Below are positions 38,101 to 41,371 of a stretch of 64,000 nt of DNA, one piece after another. Position 1 is the first letter of the stretch. The number at the start of each line of letters is the position of its first letter. This DNA comes from Arion vulgaris (taxonomy: Eukaryota > Mollusca > Gastropoda > Stylommatophora > Arionidae): positions 25,798,100-25,862,099 of the forward strand of contig CM036767.1 in the NCBI GenBank assembly GCA_020796225.1. Reading direction: 5' to 3'. The position numbers and the translations under genes are program-made. A model generated the notes under the pieces. That model was not told the origin of the DNA, made no database searches, and saw only the letters and a list, made by a program, of their open reading frames with translations.

Positions 38101-41100
38101 CAACTCTAAAAGTGTTAGTCAGGCATTCAGGAGAATTGACCCAAAGGTTTGTCTTCATAAAATCAGCTTCTATCTCTATTAATGTTCACAGTTCATTATT
38201 CACTGCCTGTATGTAGTTTTTATATAATAGGATACGATACAACAAATATTACAAGGACACATGTTATGAAACAAGCAACACTAAGATGTACAAGGACACA
38301 TGTTATGAAACAAGCAACACTAAGATAGAATGAAGACCAGCAAAATTAATTAGACATAGTGTCTGAAAAAAATGTGTGGTAATAGTAAAGATCATCGTTA
38401 TTATCATGTCTCGGCATCAAAGTTTTGCTGCAATGGACCTCCAACATCTCTTGCCTTGAAGTAGCACTCTGAGACACTGCAATTAGCCCATCTCTTGATA
38501 TTTGCCTTCCACTTGTGTCTCGATCTTCCTCTTGCTCGATGTCCTTCATCTTCCCCCCTAATAAGGTTTTGATCAATTTGTCAGTCTCTTAGCTATTCTC
38601 TATAAGATAACAAATATTAGAGGGTCTCAATGGCAAAGTAGTTATTCGGCTGCGTTCTGAAGGTTGTGAGTTCAAATCCACTTGAGTCACATGTGCAATT
38701 TTCATGAGATCATAGGATTGTTGCTGGAGCTACAGAAGTTCTTAGTTTGTGCAACACTCTCTGCAGATGGCGTGCCATTTCTGCCGACAGGGACGGAACC
38801 ATAAGGGAAAGCCCGGTGCAATGAAGTCAATCCTTCGCCGTTAGACCTTTTTTAAAACCCACGGTGGACAAGTTTGGAAGCAAATTTGTTACAGTGGGAT
38901 TTTTACAAAAGGTAACAATAGACCTCACCGTTCAGAAAGCAAGGGCAAACTACTGAACGTATAAATGGTGCCTAGAAAATCAAGACTCGTTTACTGTGGT
39001 TGATGGCTTCGTCCTGTAAAGAATATGCCACGATTTTCGATTCACATGGAGACACACTGGACATATACAAAACCATGTGGAGGATTCTGCTCTAACTAAT
39101 AAGCAAAAGATACAATAAACATCATTCTCTCAACTGTGTGTAATCAGTCTGCATAAGAGCCCTATAAATCAAGTAAGGTTATGATCTTCACTGACTCAAA
39201 ATAAGTGCTACAAGCTTTTCAATATTACATCCAAACTGAAAGTAAAGCCACAATAAAACTGGCAGAAATAGTTGATAAACTGATGACAACATAGAACATT
39301 AAGATCTCTCTCTCCAGTGGATAGTAGCACACATAGATATATCACTTAATGAAGATCGGCCTCAGTTGCGCAGTAGGTAGCGCGTCCGTCTCATAATCAT
39401 GATATAAGAGCGATCTGAAGGTCGTGAGTTCGATCCTCACCTGGGGCATGTATTTCTTCCCTCGTCGGTGCTACGGAGATCGTGCACTGCAGCTGAGATC
39501 TTCCTGTGTAAGAAAGAGATCGAAGCACACATGGTTACTCACCGAAGTGCAAAGATGATGGTCCTATAAATCAATCACACAATGAAGATCATAGATAGTG
39601 CAACAAAACTATGAGGAATTATGAAAAAAATCAGCAAGACAATCAAACATGCAGATGGTTAAAACAATTACTACAGAACAACCTTCAAGACAAATGTCTG
39701 AACTGATGGACAAAGGGAACTGCCTGATGTATAATTTATTCATAAATGACCCATCCTGACAAAAATGACAACATCAGCATCCTACAACACAGAGAACAAA
39801 GCTACACAACAGCCTCAGCAAACACTTATAAACCCCTCACATGAGCTAAATTGCTGTGATAGCACTTCTCCATATGGGACAGCAAAAGACATACTTCTCA
39901 CATGCCAGGACACAACACAGAAAAAAAGAAAACTATTGCCAAGTTTTCTAACAATTGCAAACATCATATATAGCACCATACAACTGCTACAAAACATGCA
40001 ATTTTCTGAATTTGGGATTGAAAGTGCAACCAACTTAGTAGTACTTGTTCTCAGCAATAACAGCAATATTATTTGTTAATGTATTATGTTTCTTTTACAT
40101 TGGTATGTTGTATTTTCTTTGTAATAATTGATATCTGTAATTATATCTCAATACAGACCATAGTCCCATCCTCTGATGCTACTAATCTTACCAGCGCAAC
40201 ATCAAAGCCGATGGTAGGGCTGGCTGGGCTGGCTGCTAACTTACAAAAACCAAAGGGAGAGTTCAAGATTGGTAGTGCATCTGTAGGAAACAAAAAAGGG
40301 GAGGATCAAATCCTCATCCAAACTTGAGATCAAACCAAGTAGCAGTGGCAATAAATCTGATAGTTCAACAAGCCAAGTAGTAGGGGGCAATAAATCTGAT
40401 AGTTCAACAAAGCTGAGCAGTGTGGCAATAAATCGATAGTTCAACAAAGCTGAGTAGCAGTGGCAATAAATCTGAAAGTTCAACAAAGCCAAGTAGCGGT
40501 GGCAATAAATCTGAGCTCAACAAAACCAAATAGCGGGTGGCAATAAATCGAAGTTCAACAAAGCCAAGTAGCGGTGGCAACAAATCTGAAAGTTCAACAA
40601 AGCCAAGTAGCAGTGGCAATAAATCTGAAAGCTCCCAAAAAAGCCAAGTAGCAGTAGTAGTAATAGTAATAGATCTGATAGTTCAGTCAAGCCAAGTACT
40701 GGTATCAATAGATCTGATAGTTCGTCTGCCAAATCTGAGATGAAACTTGATATTTCAAGGTCTGCTTCTAAGGAGGAGAAGGTGAAAGAGAAAAGACTGG
40801 ACCTAGGTAATAAGTTCAATAATAAAGCAAATGACAAAGAATTACAGATTCTACTTTAAAATCAACATCACCATCATCTTCATCATCATCTTCTTCATCA
40901 TCCTCATCTGGAAGGGGGGGAGAAAGAAATCTGAATCTGGAAATCTCAATGAATTCTGGACAGCAAGTTAGAAATCTCCCTAAGCATTCTCCACACATGG
41001 AGCTCACCAACAACACCAACTACTCCGGCTCTCCCTTCACCATCAAAGTTCAACAGCAGCACCAGTAACAAGCAAGCAGTGGCAAACTTGTCATTAGTAA

Positions 41101-41228
41101 CTGCCAACAAGAGGATACAAATGATGAAGAAAAAGCACAGGCAAACCAGGAACAGACAAAAAATTACATATCAAATAATTTGTGTTGAAATTGACATGGC
41201 CATATTTAGTCAATTAAATTGCATTTGA
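11053..41228 (+). CDS. INTS12: Integrator complex subunit 12, seven coding exons, TE-rich introns
   Basis: INTS12 is a small PHD-finger subunit of the nuclear Integrator complex, which binds RNA polymerase II, cleaves snRNA 3' ends and attenuates transcription. Exons: 11053-11181, about 12210-12309, 14535-14850, 25679-25745, 28702-28794, 38003-38146 and 40157-41228. Domain order matches the family: N-terminal microdomain, charged linker, central PHD finger, then a Ser/Pro/Lys-rich tail with [10 protein letters not shown] and a basic C-terminus [10 protein letters not shown]. All C4HC3 zinc ligands are present: CVVC, CQEC, YHQEC and WYCFRC. Splice borders are GT-AG and phases agree. Exon 3 is one base short of a continuous frame, exon 2 is ambiguous, and the last exon shifts frame several times. 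As given, the sequence does not encode a full protein. Either the assembly has base errors or this copy is decaying; conserved exons and splice sites favour the former. Confidence 0.88.
11595..11935 (+). mobile_element. LINE family 2 3'-end fragment
   Basis: The + strand matches the 3' end of the LINEs at 15815 and 54163: [10 protein letters not shown] (cf. RESFRTQEF), a Thr-Glu-Arg linker, an AKRLINQ-like segment, and [15 protein letters not shown] at 11865-11930 with the tail CTCAGATAACTGATA. It contains stops and frameshifts. It lies in INTS12 intron 1. Confidence 0.75.
12210..12309 (+). CDS. INTS12: INTS12 coding exon 2 (linker), frame ambiguous
   Basis: There are two possible acceptors. 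With AG at 12208-12209 the exon reads [20 protein letters not shown] then NKRK, a Ser/Lys/Asp linker typical of this protein, but it meets TGA near its end. It is 100 bases, one too many for phase 0 to phase 0. With AG at 12215-12216 the 93-base exon is open (FTVEMGESQ...RKRSSDK) but its composition is less INTS12-like. Both end at AAG before GTTGTA. I favour the first acceptor with a 1-base error in the A-rich stretch near 12280-12300. Confidence 0.6.
12536..12623. repeat. Long near-perfect palindrome (hairpin)
   Basis: The left arm runs from GAACAATAAAGTCATAAAGACACACACACATAG to the centre near 12578, and the right arm is its reverse complement with a few mismatches or indels. The centre is TATTATATATATAATA. 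A stem of about 40 bp is possible in INTS12 intron 2. It could be a foldback or MITE remnant. Confidence 0.85.
12660..12955 (+). mobile_element. Dispersed repeat, SINE-like (family C)
   Basis: Shares about 240 bp with 32280-32525: GGTGCCA...CCGCAAGG.AAGCAAAGAATAG, CTGGCCTACTTGT.GGC.CATAACTGGCACA and AGGCTCAGATCA.ATACAAATCACACA. It ends in a GAAGAAGAAGAAG tail. I see no clear A or B box, so SINE is tentative; it could be a LINE 3' untranslated region. Confidence 0.65.
13160..14150 (+). mobile_element. LINE ORF2 C-terminal fragment
   Basis: A 5'-truncated relative of the LINE at 1495-3765. It keeps an open frame from 13168 to 13914 and then continues, with a frame change, to a zinc-finger-like [22 protein letters not shown] at 14007-14072. 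The 3' end, GTCATCATCGCTTGCGATGG, is like those of the two related copies. It sits in INTS12 intron 2, same strand as the gene. Confidence 0.85.
13168..13914 (+). CDS. Partial LINE reverse transcriptase ORF (thumb and C-terminal region)
   Basis: 248 residues, open. It starts after the RT active site: [115 protein letters not shown]. These blocks are standard for the post-RT part of APE-type LINEs. No catalytic residues are included, so the piece is inactive on its own. The first 10 residues are probably not native LINE sequence. Confidence 0.85.
   Translation: MYFVYGHALSKIMLVMISDTINTKKTEVMFQPAPREQYYDPVINIKHQRLQSMDNFAYLGSLLSRSANIDSEVHNRISKASAAFGRLRVTVWEWKGISIVTKLKVYQAIVLTTLLYASETWTVYSRYARKLNHFHTSCLRRILKINWQDKIPDSEVLTRAKIPSINILLQKAQLRWVGHIARMPDKRIPKQLMYGELEGGRHLAGGQKKRFKDTLRVSLKCFDIDSTCWESLAQDRQMWRCNNKEEPE
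14535..14850 (+). CDS. INTS12: INTS12 coding exon 3 (charged linker and first PHD ligands), 1-base frameshift
   Basis: It starts [20 protein letters not shown] in phase 0, runs through a Glu/Lys/Arg repeat tract, and ends [17 protein letters not shown]. The last part contains the first two PHD zinc Cys and the conserved ADDFAMEMGLACVVC-like block. The first half is in one frame (stop at about 14690) and the second half in another, so one base is missing between about 14640 and 14690, in GAGAAAAAGAGAAGAAG. The length is 316 where 317 would keep frame. The donor is TCG|GTGCGT; the split Arg codon is completed by A from exon 4. Confidence 0.88.
14863..15814. repeat. Minisatellite array in INTS12 intron 3
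   Basis: Tandem copies built around GTGAGATGGTCACTGTTGTG. Short units of about 24 bp predominate at 14890-15290. Longer units of about 55 bp, which add TTGGTATTGTCTGTACAGTACACATG, follow. The first copy starts within about 20 bp of the exon 3 donor. The array is interrupted at 15814 by a LINE and resumes at 20536. Confidence 0.95.
16696..19425 (-). mobile_element. piggyBac-type DNA transposon, 2.73 kb, complete ends
   Basis: Flanked by TTAA target duplications (16692-16695 and 19426-19429), the hallmark of piggyBac. Terminal inverted repeats are CTGATTCAGTACC on the left and CTGATTCAGTCCC (reverse complement) on the right, 12 of 13 identical. Removing the element and one TTAA joins GCRL and KRGRSW of the host LINE, as in the uninterrupted copy at 54163-55775. 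The termini differ from the usual CCC start of piggyBac ends. The transposase inside (17382-19173) is broken. Confidence 0.93.
17382..19173 (-). pseudogene. piggyBac transposase pseudogene
   Basis: DDE transposase of the piggyBac family. From the ATG at 19173 to the stop at 17382 spans about 597 codons, the usual family length. Order: a short N-terminal piece starting [12 protein letters not shown]; a helical N-terminal domain with [15 protein letters not shown] and [16 protein letters not shown]; the first catalytic Asp in [27 protein letters not shown]; the second Asp in [11 protein letters not shown]; the third in [10 protein letters not shown]; and a Cys-rich C-terminus with CFHCKKSR and CKGC. 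There is an in-frame TGA at 18517-18515 and frame changes near 18350, 17940 and between 19080 and 18890, so no active protein is encoded. Confidence 0.92.
20536..20672. repeat. Minisatellite, continuation of the 14.9-15.8 kb array
   Basis: The same long unit (TTGGTATTGTGTGTACAGTA then CACATGTGTGAGATGGTCA) resumes directly after the LINE. Another degraded unit is at about 20965-21025. Confidence 0.92.
20690..20905 (-). mobile_element. Penelope-like element terminal fragment
   Basis: In reverse complement it reads TTGATAAAGACCTTTTGGTC then GTAAACGTTGCTGTGTATTG. It matches the + strand end of the Penelope-like element at about 22750-23045, which has GATAAAGGCCTTGTTGGTCG followed by AAACGTTGC. 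The GATAAAGGC...CGAAACGT string is a familiar feature of Penelope-like element ends. A shorter piece of the same end is at 21100-21145. Confidence 0.65.
21388..21645 (+). mobile_element. tRNA-derived SINE (family B)
   Basis: The head is GGCGTCTGTGGCTTAGGGATTAG; the B box has decayed to GAGTTCCAATC. The body AACAAAGGACGATGGCACCA, CCGTTCAGAAAGCAATGGCA and TGCCTAGAAAAATCA matches 9279-9522 in inverse orientation. Confidence 0.8.
21650..23060 (+). mobile_element. Penelope-like retroelement fragment with GIY-YIG endonuclease, split by a LINE
   Basis: From 21664 the + strand reads [20 protein letters not shown] then [16 protein letters not shown], followed by a GIY-YIG-type core [19 protein letters not shown] and [11 protein letters not shown], ending [19 protein letters not shown]. 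This is the C-terminal endonuclease of Penelope-like elements, including the upstream Cys pairs. No RT domain is present, so the element is 5' truncated. The frame continues after a nested LINE (22132-22667) as [16 protein letters not shown], followed by the 3' end with GATAAAGGCCTTGTTGGTCG at 22919-22938. Confidence 0.85.
22132..22667 (+). mobile_element. LINE 3' fragment inserted in the Penelope-like element
   Basis: 536 bp of LINE 3' sequence of the same kind as 1495-3765: [36 protein letters not shown], a zinc-finger-like [14 protein letters not shown], and the end GTGATGGACGAGCATCATC. It is flanked by a 10-bp duplication AGTACTTTCT (22122-22131 and 22668-22677). Removing it restores the Penelope reading frame (VLS|LLKSC). 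Several frameshifts mark it as dead. Confidence 0.9.
23703..24947 (-). CDS. Partial LINE ORF2: reverse transcriptase to start of RNase H
   Basis: 414 residues, the longest retroelement frame in the window. RT motifs in order: [20 protein letters not shown] (about residues 26-45), [16 protein letters not shown] (about 80-95), [17 protein letters not shown] (FADD intact, about 116-119), [33 protein letters not shown] and [20 protein letters not shown]. RNase H begins with [15 protein letters not shown] and stops at TAA where the consensus continues [10 protein letters not shown] single substitution may therefore truncate it. One short gap is visible just before QQLDGRGR compared with normal RT length. 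It would need its upstream half to act. Confidence 0.88.
   Translation of the reverse strand: MVQRCGLAYDVFEGFHAGIETCAVMVDLEDAYNRVPYDYLMHQLIKLHVHPLYIRWIAAALFKRKVELRCGGWFSEPVTVHSGLPQGSPLSCSIYTVSITEQQLDGRGRTLSFADDILVYRQGKDRDAIVGEIQRELDRITDWCDVSGALVNPTKAAVTWFSLNNHTVNACTPSVTLRGSVLPVDKSMKFLGATFDLSLCFREHVEYVIVKARKGLAAMRVMAAVNIEQRLLVILYQTLVLSTIEYAMAILTVSKKQIERLERIQNEAMRIILGCTRDTPCVAMRFLLDFPTMEYRVKISRARAYFKISAKKDHPLHAQLSASGGHQLKREKVMGWRAADTVQLVCGLNNIDHGEEWIPMPPIYWNIFSTIIKFDKGCREGNPVVLNADVKAIIDENCNADDVVIYTDGSVVRH
25016..25340 (+). mobile_element. tRNA-derived SINE (family D), flanked by a 12-bp duplication
   Basis: AAGGTCCCATGC lies at 25004-25015 and 25341-25352, a perfect duplication. The + strand head has TAGTTGATAGTAGCTCGGCC and a consensus B box GGTTCGAACCT. 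The 3' end is A-rich (AAAGAAAAAGAA). It interrupts the RT coding region of LINE copy C; no other copy of this family was noticed here. Confidence 0.9.
25679..25745 (+). CDS. INTS12: INTS12 coding exon 4 (middle of PHD finger)
   Basis: 67 bases between ATTTGTAG and GTGAGA. Joined to exon 3 it reads [17 protein letters not shown] then HSLYHQ. It supplies the second Cys pair (CQEC) and the zinc-binding His with correct C-x2-C-x4-H spacing. Intact, ends in phase 0. It lies alone in transposon-rich intron sequence, about 10.8 kb downstream of exon 3. Confidence 0.93.
26012..26250. repeat. Tandem repeat, unit about 70 bp, 3-4 copies
   Basis: Repeated block: CAAGACTTGGAGGTGTCTGT, an A-rich run of variable length, GTCAAACTATGTTTGCGTAA, AATTGACACACAGAG. 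Copies differ mainly in the A run. It is in INTS12 intron 4. Confidence 0.9.
26577..26905 (-). mobile_element. LINE 3' fragment with (TTA)n tail
   Basis: In reverse complement a C-terminal LINE block can be followed through a few frame changes: [27 protein letters not shown] sequence, then [20 protein letters not shown], and a terminal TTATTATTATTATTA (26577-26593 on +). It joins the truncated end of the second piggyBac relic. Confidence 0.75.
26906..28380 (-). mobile_element. Second piggyBac element relic, C-terminally truncated
   Basis: Transposase remains run from [19 protein letters not shown] (28344) through an acidic N-terminal region and [39 protein letters not shown], and the three catalytic Asp contexts [23 protein letters not shown] and NGCDKLDQK. 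Two frame changes (about 27900 and 27370) break the ORF. The Cys-rich C-terminus is missing; sequence turns into the LINE fragment at about 26905. I could not find its terminal repeats. It differs enough from the 17-19 kb copy to be another family. It lies in the intron between the two PHD-finger exons. Confidence 0.9.
28702..28794 (+). CDS. INTS12: INTS12 coding exon 5 (end of PHD finger)
   Basis: 31 codons between TTCTAG and GTGAGT, reading [20 protein letters not shown] then [11 protein letters not shown]. It provides the sixth Cys and the final C-x2-C pair, with the Trp two residues before the seventh Cys that is usual in PHD fingers. Intact, phase 0 at both ends. The preceding intron holds a piggyBac relic. 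Confidence 0.94.
28930..29415 (+). mobile_element. LINE ORF2 fragment (post-RT region)
   Basis: Blocks in changing frames: [48 protein letters not shown] and [17 protein letters not shown]. These match the segment after the FADD box in LINE reverse transcriptases. Decayed and short; INTS12 intron 5. Confidence 0.8.
29435..29785 (-). mobile_element. mariner-type transposase C-terminal fragment
   Basis: Minus-strand peptide [20 protein letters not shown] then [20 protein letters not shown] and [12 protein letters not shown]. It matches the C-terminal third of mariner-family transposases around [17 protein letters not shown]. The last catalytic Asp (in APSD) is Asn here. No N-terminal part or terminal repeats are seen. 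Confidence 0.85.
29786..30299. other. Unassigned intronic sequence
   Basis: No motif or repeat recognised; INTS12 intron 5. Confidence 0.4.
30300..31550 (+). mobile_element. LINE ORF2 fragment with RT domain
   Basis: The RT can be followed from [20 protein letters not shown] (30345) and [20 protein letters not shown] to [19 protein letters not shown] (30610). The FADD region then appears in a shifted frame ([18 protein letters not shown] near 30730). It continues with [36 protein letters not shown] and [14 protein letters not shown], another frame change, then [20 protein letters not shown] and [15 protein letters not shown]. The end is a (GAA)n tract at 31513-31531. At least two frameshifts make it inactive. 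Confidence 0.88.
31560..32279. other. Unassigned intronic sequence
   Basis: AT-rich; no protein motif or repeat recognised. Confidence 0.4.
32280..32525 (+). mobile_element. Dispersed repeat, SINE-like (family C), second copy
   Basis: Matches 12660-12955 over nearly its full length with about 80 per cent identity by eye (for example GGCCTACTTGTGGGCGCATA). It lacks the GAAGAAG tail of the first copy and ends near GGAGCGTTCGATAATT. Confidence 0.7.
32550..32995 (-). mobile_element. Old RNase H-bearing LINE, 3' part
   Basis: In reverse complement decayed blocks read THLGIQG (cf. IPGHTGV), then a region with [20 protein letters not shown] and the end [11 protein letters not shown], the same Trp-x-Cys-x2-Cys ending as the other RNase H LINEs. 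Many stops. Probably the same old insertion as 34440-34850, now separated by copy E. Confidence 0.6.
33005..34205 (+). mobile_element. LINE with RNase H (family 1, copy E), 5' truncated
   Basis: It starts within the RT thumb ([20 protein letters not shown]) and has two main open parts. 33151-33708 reads [20 protein letters not shown], then [14 protein letters not shown] and RNase [21 protein letters not shown] and [13 protein letters not shown]. After a frame break near 33705 the second reads [40 protein letters not shown], and the end [19 protein letters not shown] with TGA at 34194-34196. All RNase H acidic residues (D, E, D) and the ERAD motif are present. The tail is CCAAACTGAAACTGAACACT. 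It matches copy C closely, so it is relatively young. Confidence 0.92.
34440..34850 (-). mobile_element. Old RNase H-bearing LINE, RT C-terminal part
   Basis: In reverse complement: [35 protein letters not shown], then [20 protein letters not shown], parallel to the [20 protein letters not shown]...[14 protein letters not shown] segment of copy C. Stops are frequent. Confidence 0.65.
34850..35210. repeat. 20-bp minisatellite, about 17 copies
   Basis: Tandem units AATCAATAACCTTTGTATAG with substitutions (GTATAA, GTTTAG) and 1-base length changes. INTS12 intron 5. Confidence 0.95.
35290..36200 (-). mobile_element. LINE ORF2 fragment with RT active site
   Basis: The right part reads [20 protein letters not shown] (36130-36070), then [13 protein letters not shown]. 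The left part reads [60 protein letters not shown] and [16 protein letters not shown]. The FADD box is intact but the upstream RT is missing and frames change between the parts. Likely the same broad LINE group as 28930-29415. Confidence 0.88.
36250..36330 (-). mobile_element. 3'-terminal scrap of LINE family 1
   Basis: TTCATTGCACTCAGGACATG and TCCATAGGTGCTTTGATCT match the 3' ends at 4978 and 23098. It lies tail to tail against the next LINE, which runs on the + strand. Confidence 0.7.
36335..37865 (+). mobile_element. LINE with RT and RNase H (third family), decayed
   Basis: It starts at the RT active site: [40 protein letters not shown] and [20 protein letters not shown]. It continues through frame-broken sequence with [21 protein letters not shown] remains (36830-36880) to RNase [58 protein letters not shown], then [20 protein letters not shown]. 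The last part decays into a [14 protein letters not shown] end near 37850. The acidic RNase H residues remain. At least four frame changes. Confidence 0.88.
37870..37940 (-). mobile_element. 3' scrap of LINE family 1
   Basis: CTCCTTCGCAATATCTCCAA and CAGCGACTAACCATACCAGT match the segment near 5040-5090 and 23160-23205. Confidence 0.65.
38003..38146 (+). CDS. INTS12: INTS12 coding exon 6 (Ser/Lys/Thr-rich)
   Basis: 48 codons between TTGCAG and GTTTGT, starting [16 protein letters not shown] and ending QAFRRIDPK. The MxQKxxKP start and the Ala-Phe-Arg/Lys-Arg end match the region following the PHD finger in other INTS12 proteins. Intact, phase 0 at both ends. The internal ATG is not a start codon. 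Confidence 0.88.
38250..38327. repeat. Tandem duplication of about 39 bp
   Basis: ACAAGGACACATGTTATGAA then ACAAGCAACACTAAGAT occurs twice in a row. INTS12 intron 6. Confidence 0.9.
38630..38862 (+). mobile_element. tRNA-derived SINE (family A), third copy
   Basis: The head is GGTCTCAATGGCAAAGTAGT and GTGAGTTCAAATCCAC (B box like). The body CATAGGATTGTTGCTGGAGC, GGCGTGCCATTTCTGCCGAC and GCAATGAAGTCAATCCTTCG matches the other two copies, opposite in orientation. Confidence 0.85.
38863..39040 (+). mobile_element. SINE family B body fragment, head missing
   Basis: CCGTTCAGAAAGCAAGGGCA, AACTACTGAACGTATAAATG and CTGTAAAGAATATGCCACGA match the 9279-9522 and 21388-21645 copies. It directly follows the family A copy with no tRNA head. 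Confidence 0.8.
39150..39940 (+). mobile_element. RNase H-type LINE C-terminal fragment, split by a SINE
   Basis: Left part: [20 protein letters not shown] then [15 protein letters not shown] (39210-39354), similar to RNase H W(I/V)PxHxxxxGNE. Right part: [16 protein letters not shown] and [20 protein letters not shown] (about 39765-39900), resembling the terminal CPCG...EHLLxxC zinc-like motif of such LINEs. A tRNA-Met-like SINE separates the parts. Heavily decayed. Confidence 0.6.
39358..39580 (+). mobile_element. tRNA-Met-derived SINE with an intron-like insert in its head
   Basis: 39359-39448 folds as a tRNA-Met(CAT). The acceptor arms GCCTCAG and CTGGGGC pair with one wobble, the D arm GCGCAGTAGGTAGCGC and T arm GTGAGTTCGATCCTCAC are intact, and the discriminator is A. 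17 extra bases (ATCATGATATAAGAGCG) follow the base 3' of the CAT anticodon, the canonical tRNA intron site. The anticodon stem has a mismatch. About 130 bp of non-tRNA tail follows (AGATCTTCCTGTGTAAGAAA), also found at 53560-53645. AATGAAGATC flanks it at 39348-39357 and 39581-39590, proving retroposition, so this is not a native tRNA gene. Confidence 0.88.
40157..41228 (+). CDS. INTS12: INTS12 last coding exon (Ser-rich tail), several frameshifts
   Basis: It opens after ATACAG in phase 0 with [20 protein letters not shown], then [20 protein letters not shown], matching the conserved KPVGLTGLA-type motif. The frame meets TGA at 40325. Shifting frame at the A6G4 run near 40298 gives [19 protein letters not shown] and a run of 13-residue repeats, then a poly-Ser tract (about 40858-40910), then [17 protein letters not shown] and the basic end [13 protein letters not shown], with stop at 41226-41228. 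At least four shifts are needed. The C-terminal Lys-rich motif supports one continuous exon. Confidence 0.75.
40336..40720 (+). repeat. INTS12: 39-bp coding minisatellite in the last INTS12 exon
   Basis: Units of AGTAGCAGTGGCAATAAATC then TGATAGTTCAACAAAGCCA encode 13-residue blocks [13 protein letters not shown]. About nine copies; several have lost or gained a base, which throws the frame. It is part of the Ser-rich tail that is poorly conserved and repetitive in this protein family. Confidence 0.85.
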
Positions 41229-41297
41229 ATGCAAGAAAGTTTGAAATGTTTTGTTGATCTTGATAGCTTTTGGTGCAGAAGGTTATTTTGTACTTTT

Positions 41298-41303
41298 ATT
41301 AAA
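41298..41303 (+). promoter_or_regulatory. Possible INTS12 poly(A) signal ATTAAA
   Basis: ATTAAA about 70 bases after the inferred stop, followed by A/T-rich sequence and a GT-containing stretch. It is the only AATAAA/ATTAAA-type hexamer before the satellite starts. Confidence 0.35.
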
Positions 41304-41371
41304 AAAATTATTTGTTAAAAAATAGAATTTTAACCAAAAATCTGTTTGTACTACATTTAATTTTAATGTGA

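Noticed and set aside
39359..39448. Functional tRNA-Met gene with an intron
   Set aside because: It is followed by a SINE tail shared with 53.6 kb and flanked by target duplications, and its anticodon stem has a mismatch, so it is a retroposed SINE head.
40537..40837. Minus-strand ORFs rich in [15 protein letters not shown]
   Set aside because: Antisense of the Ser-rich 39-bp coding repeat of INTS12.
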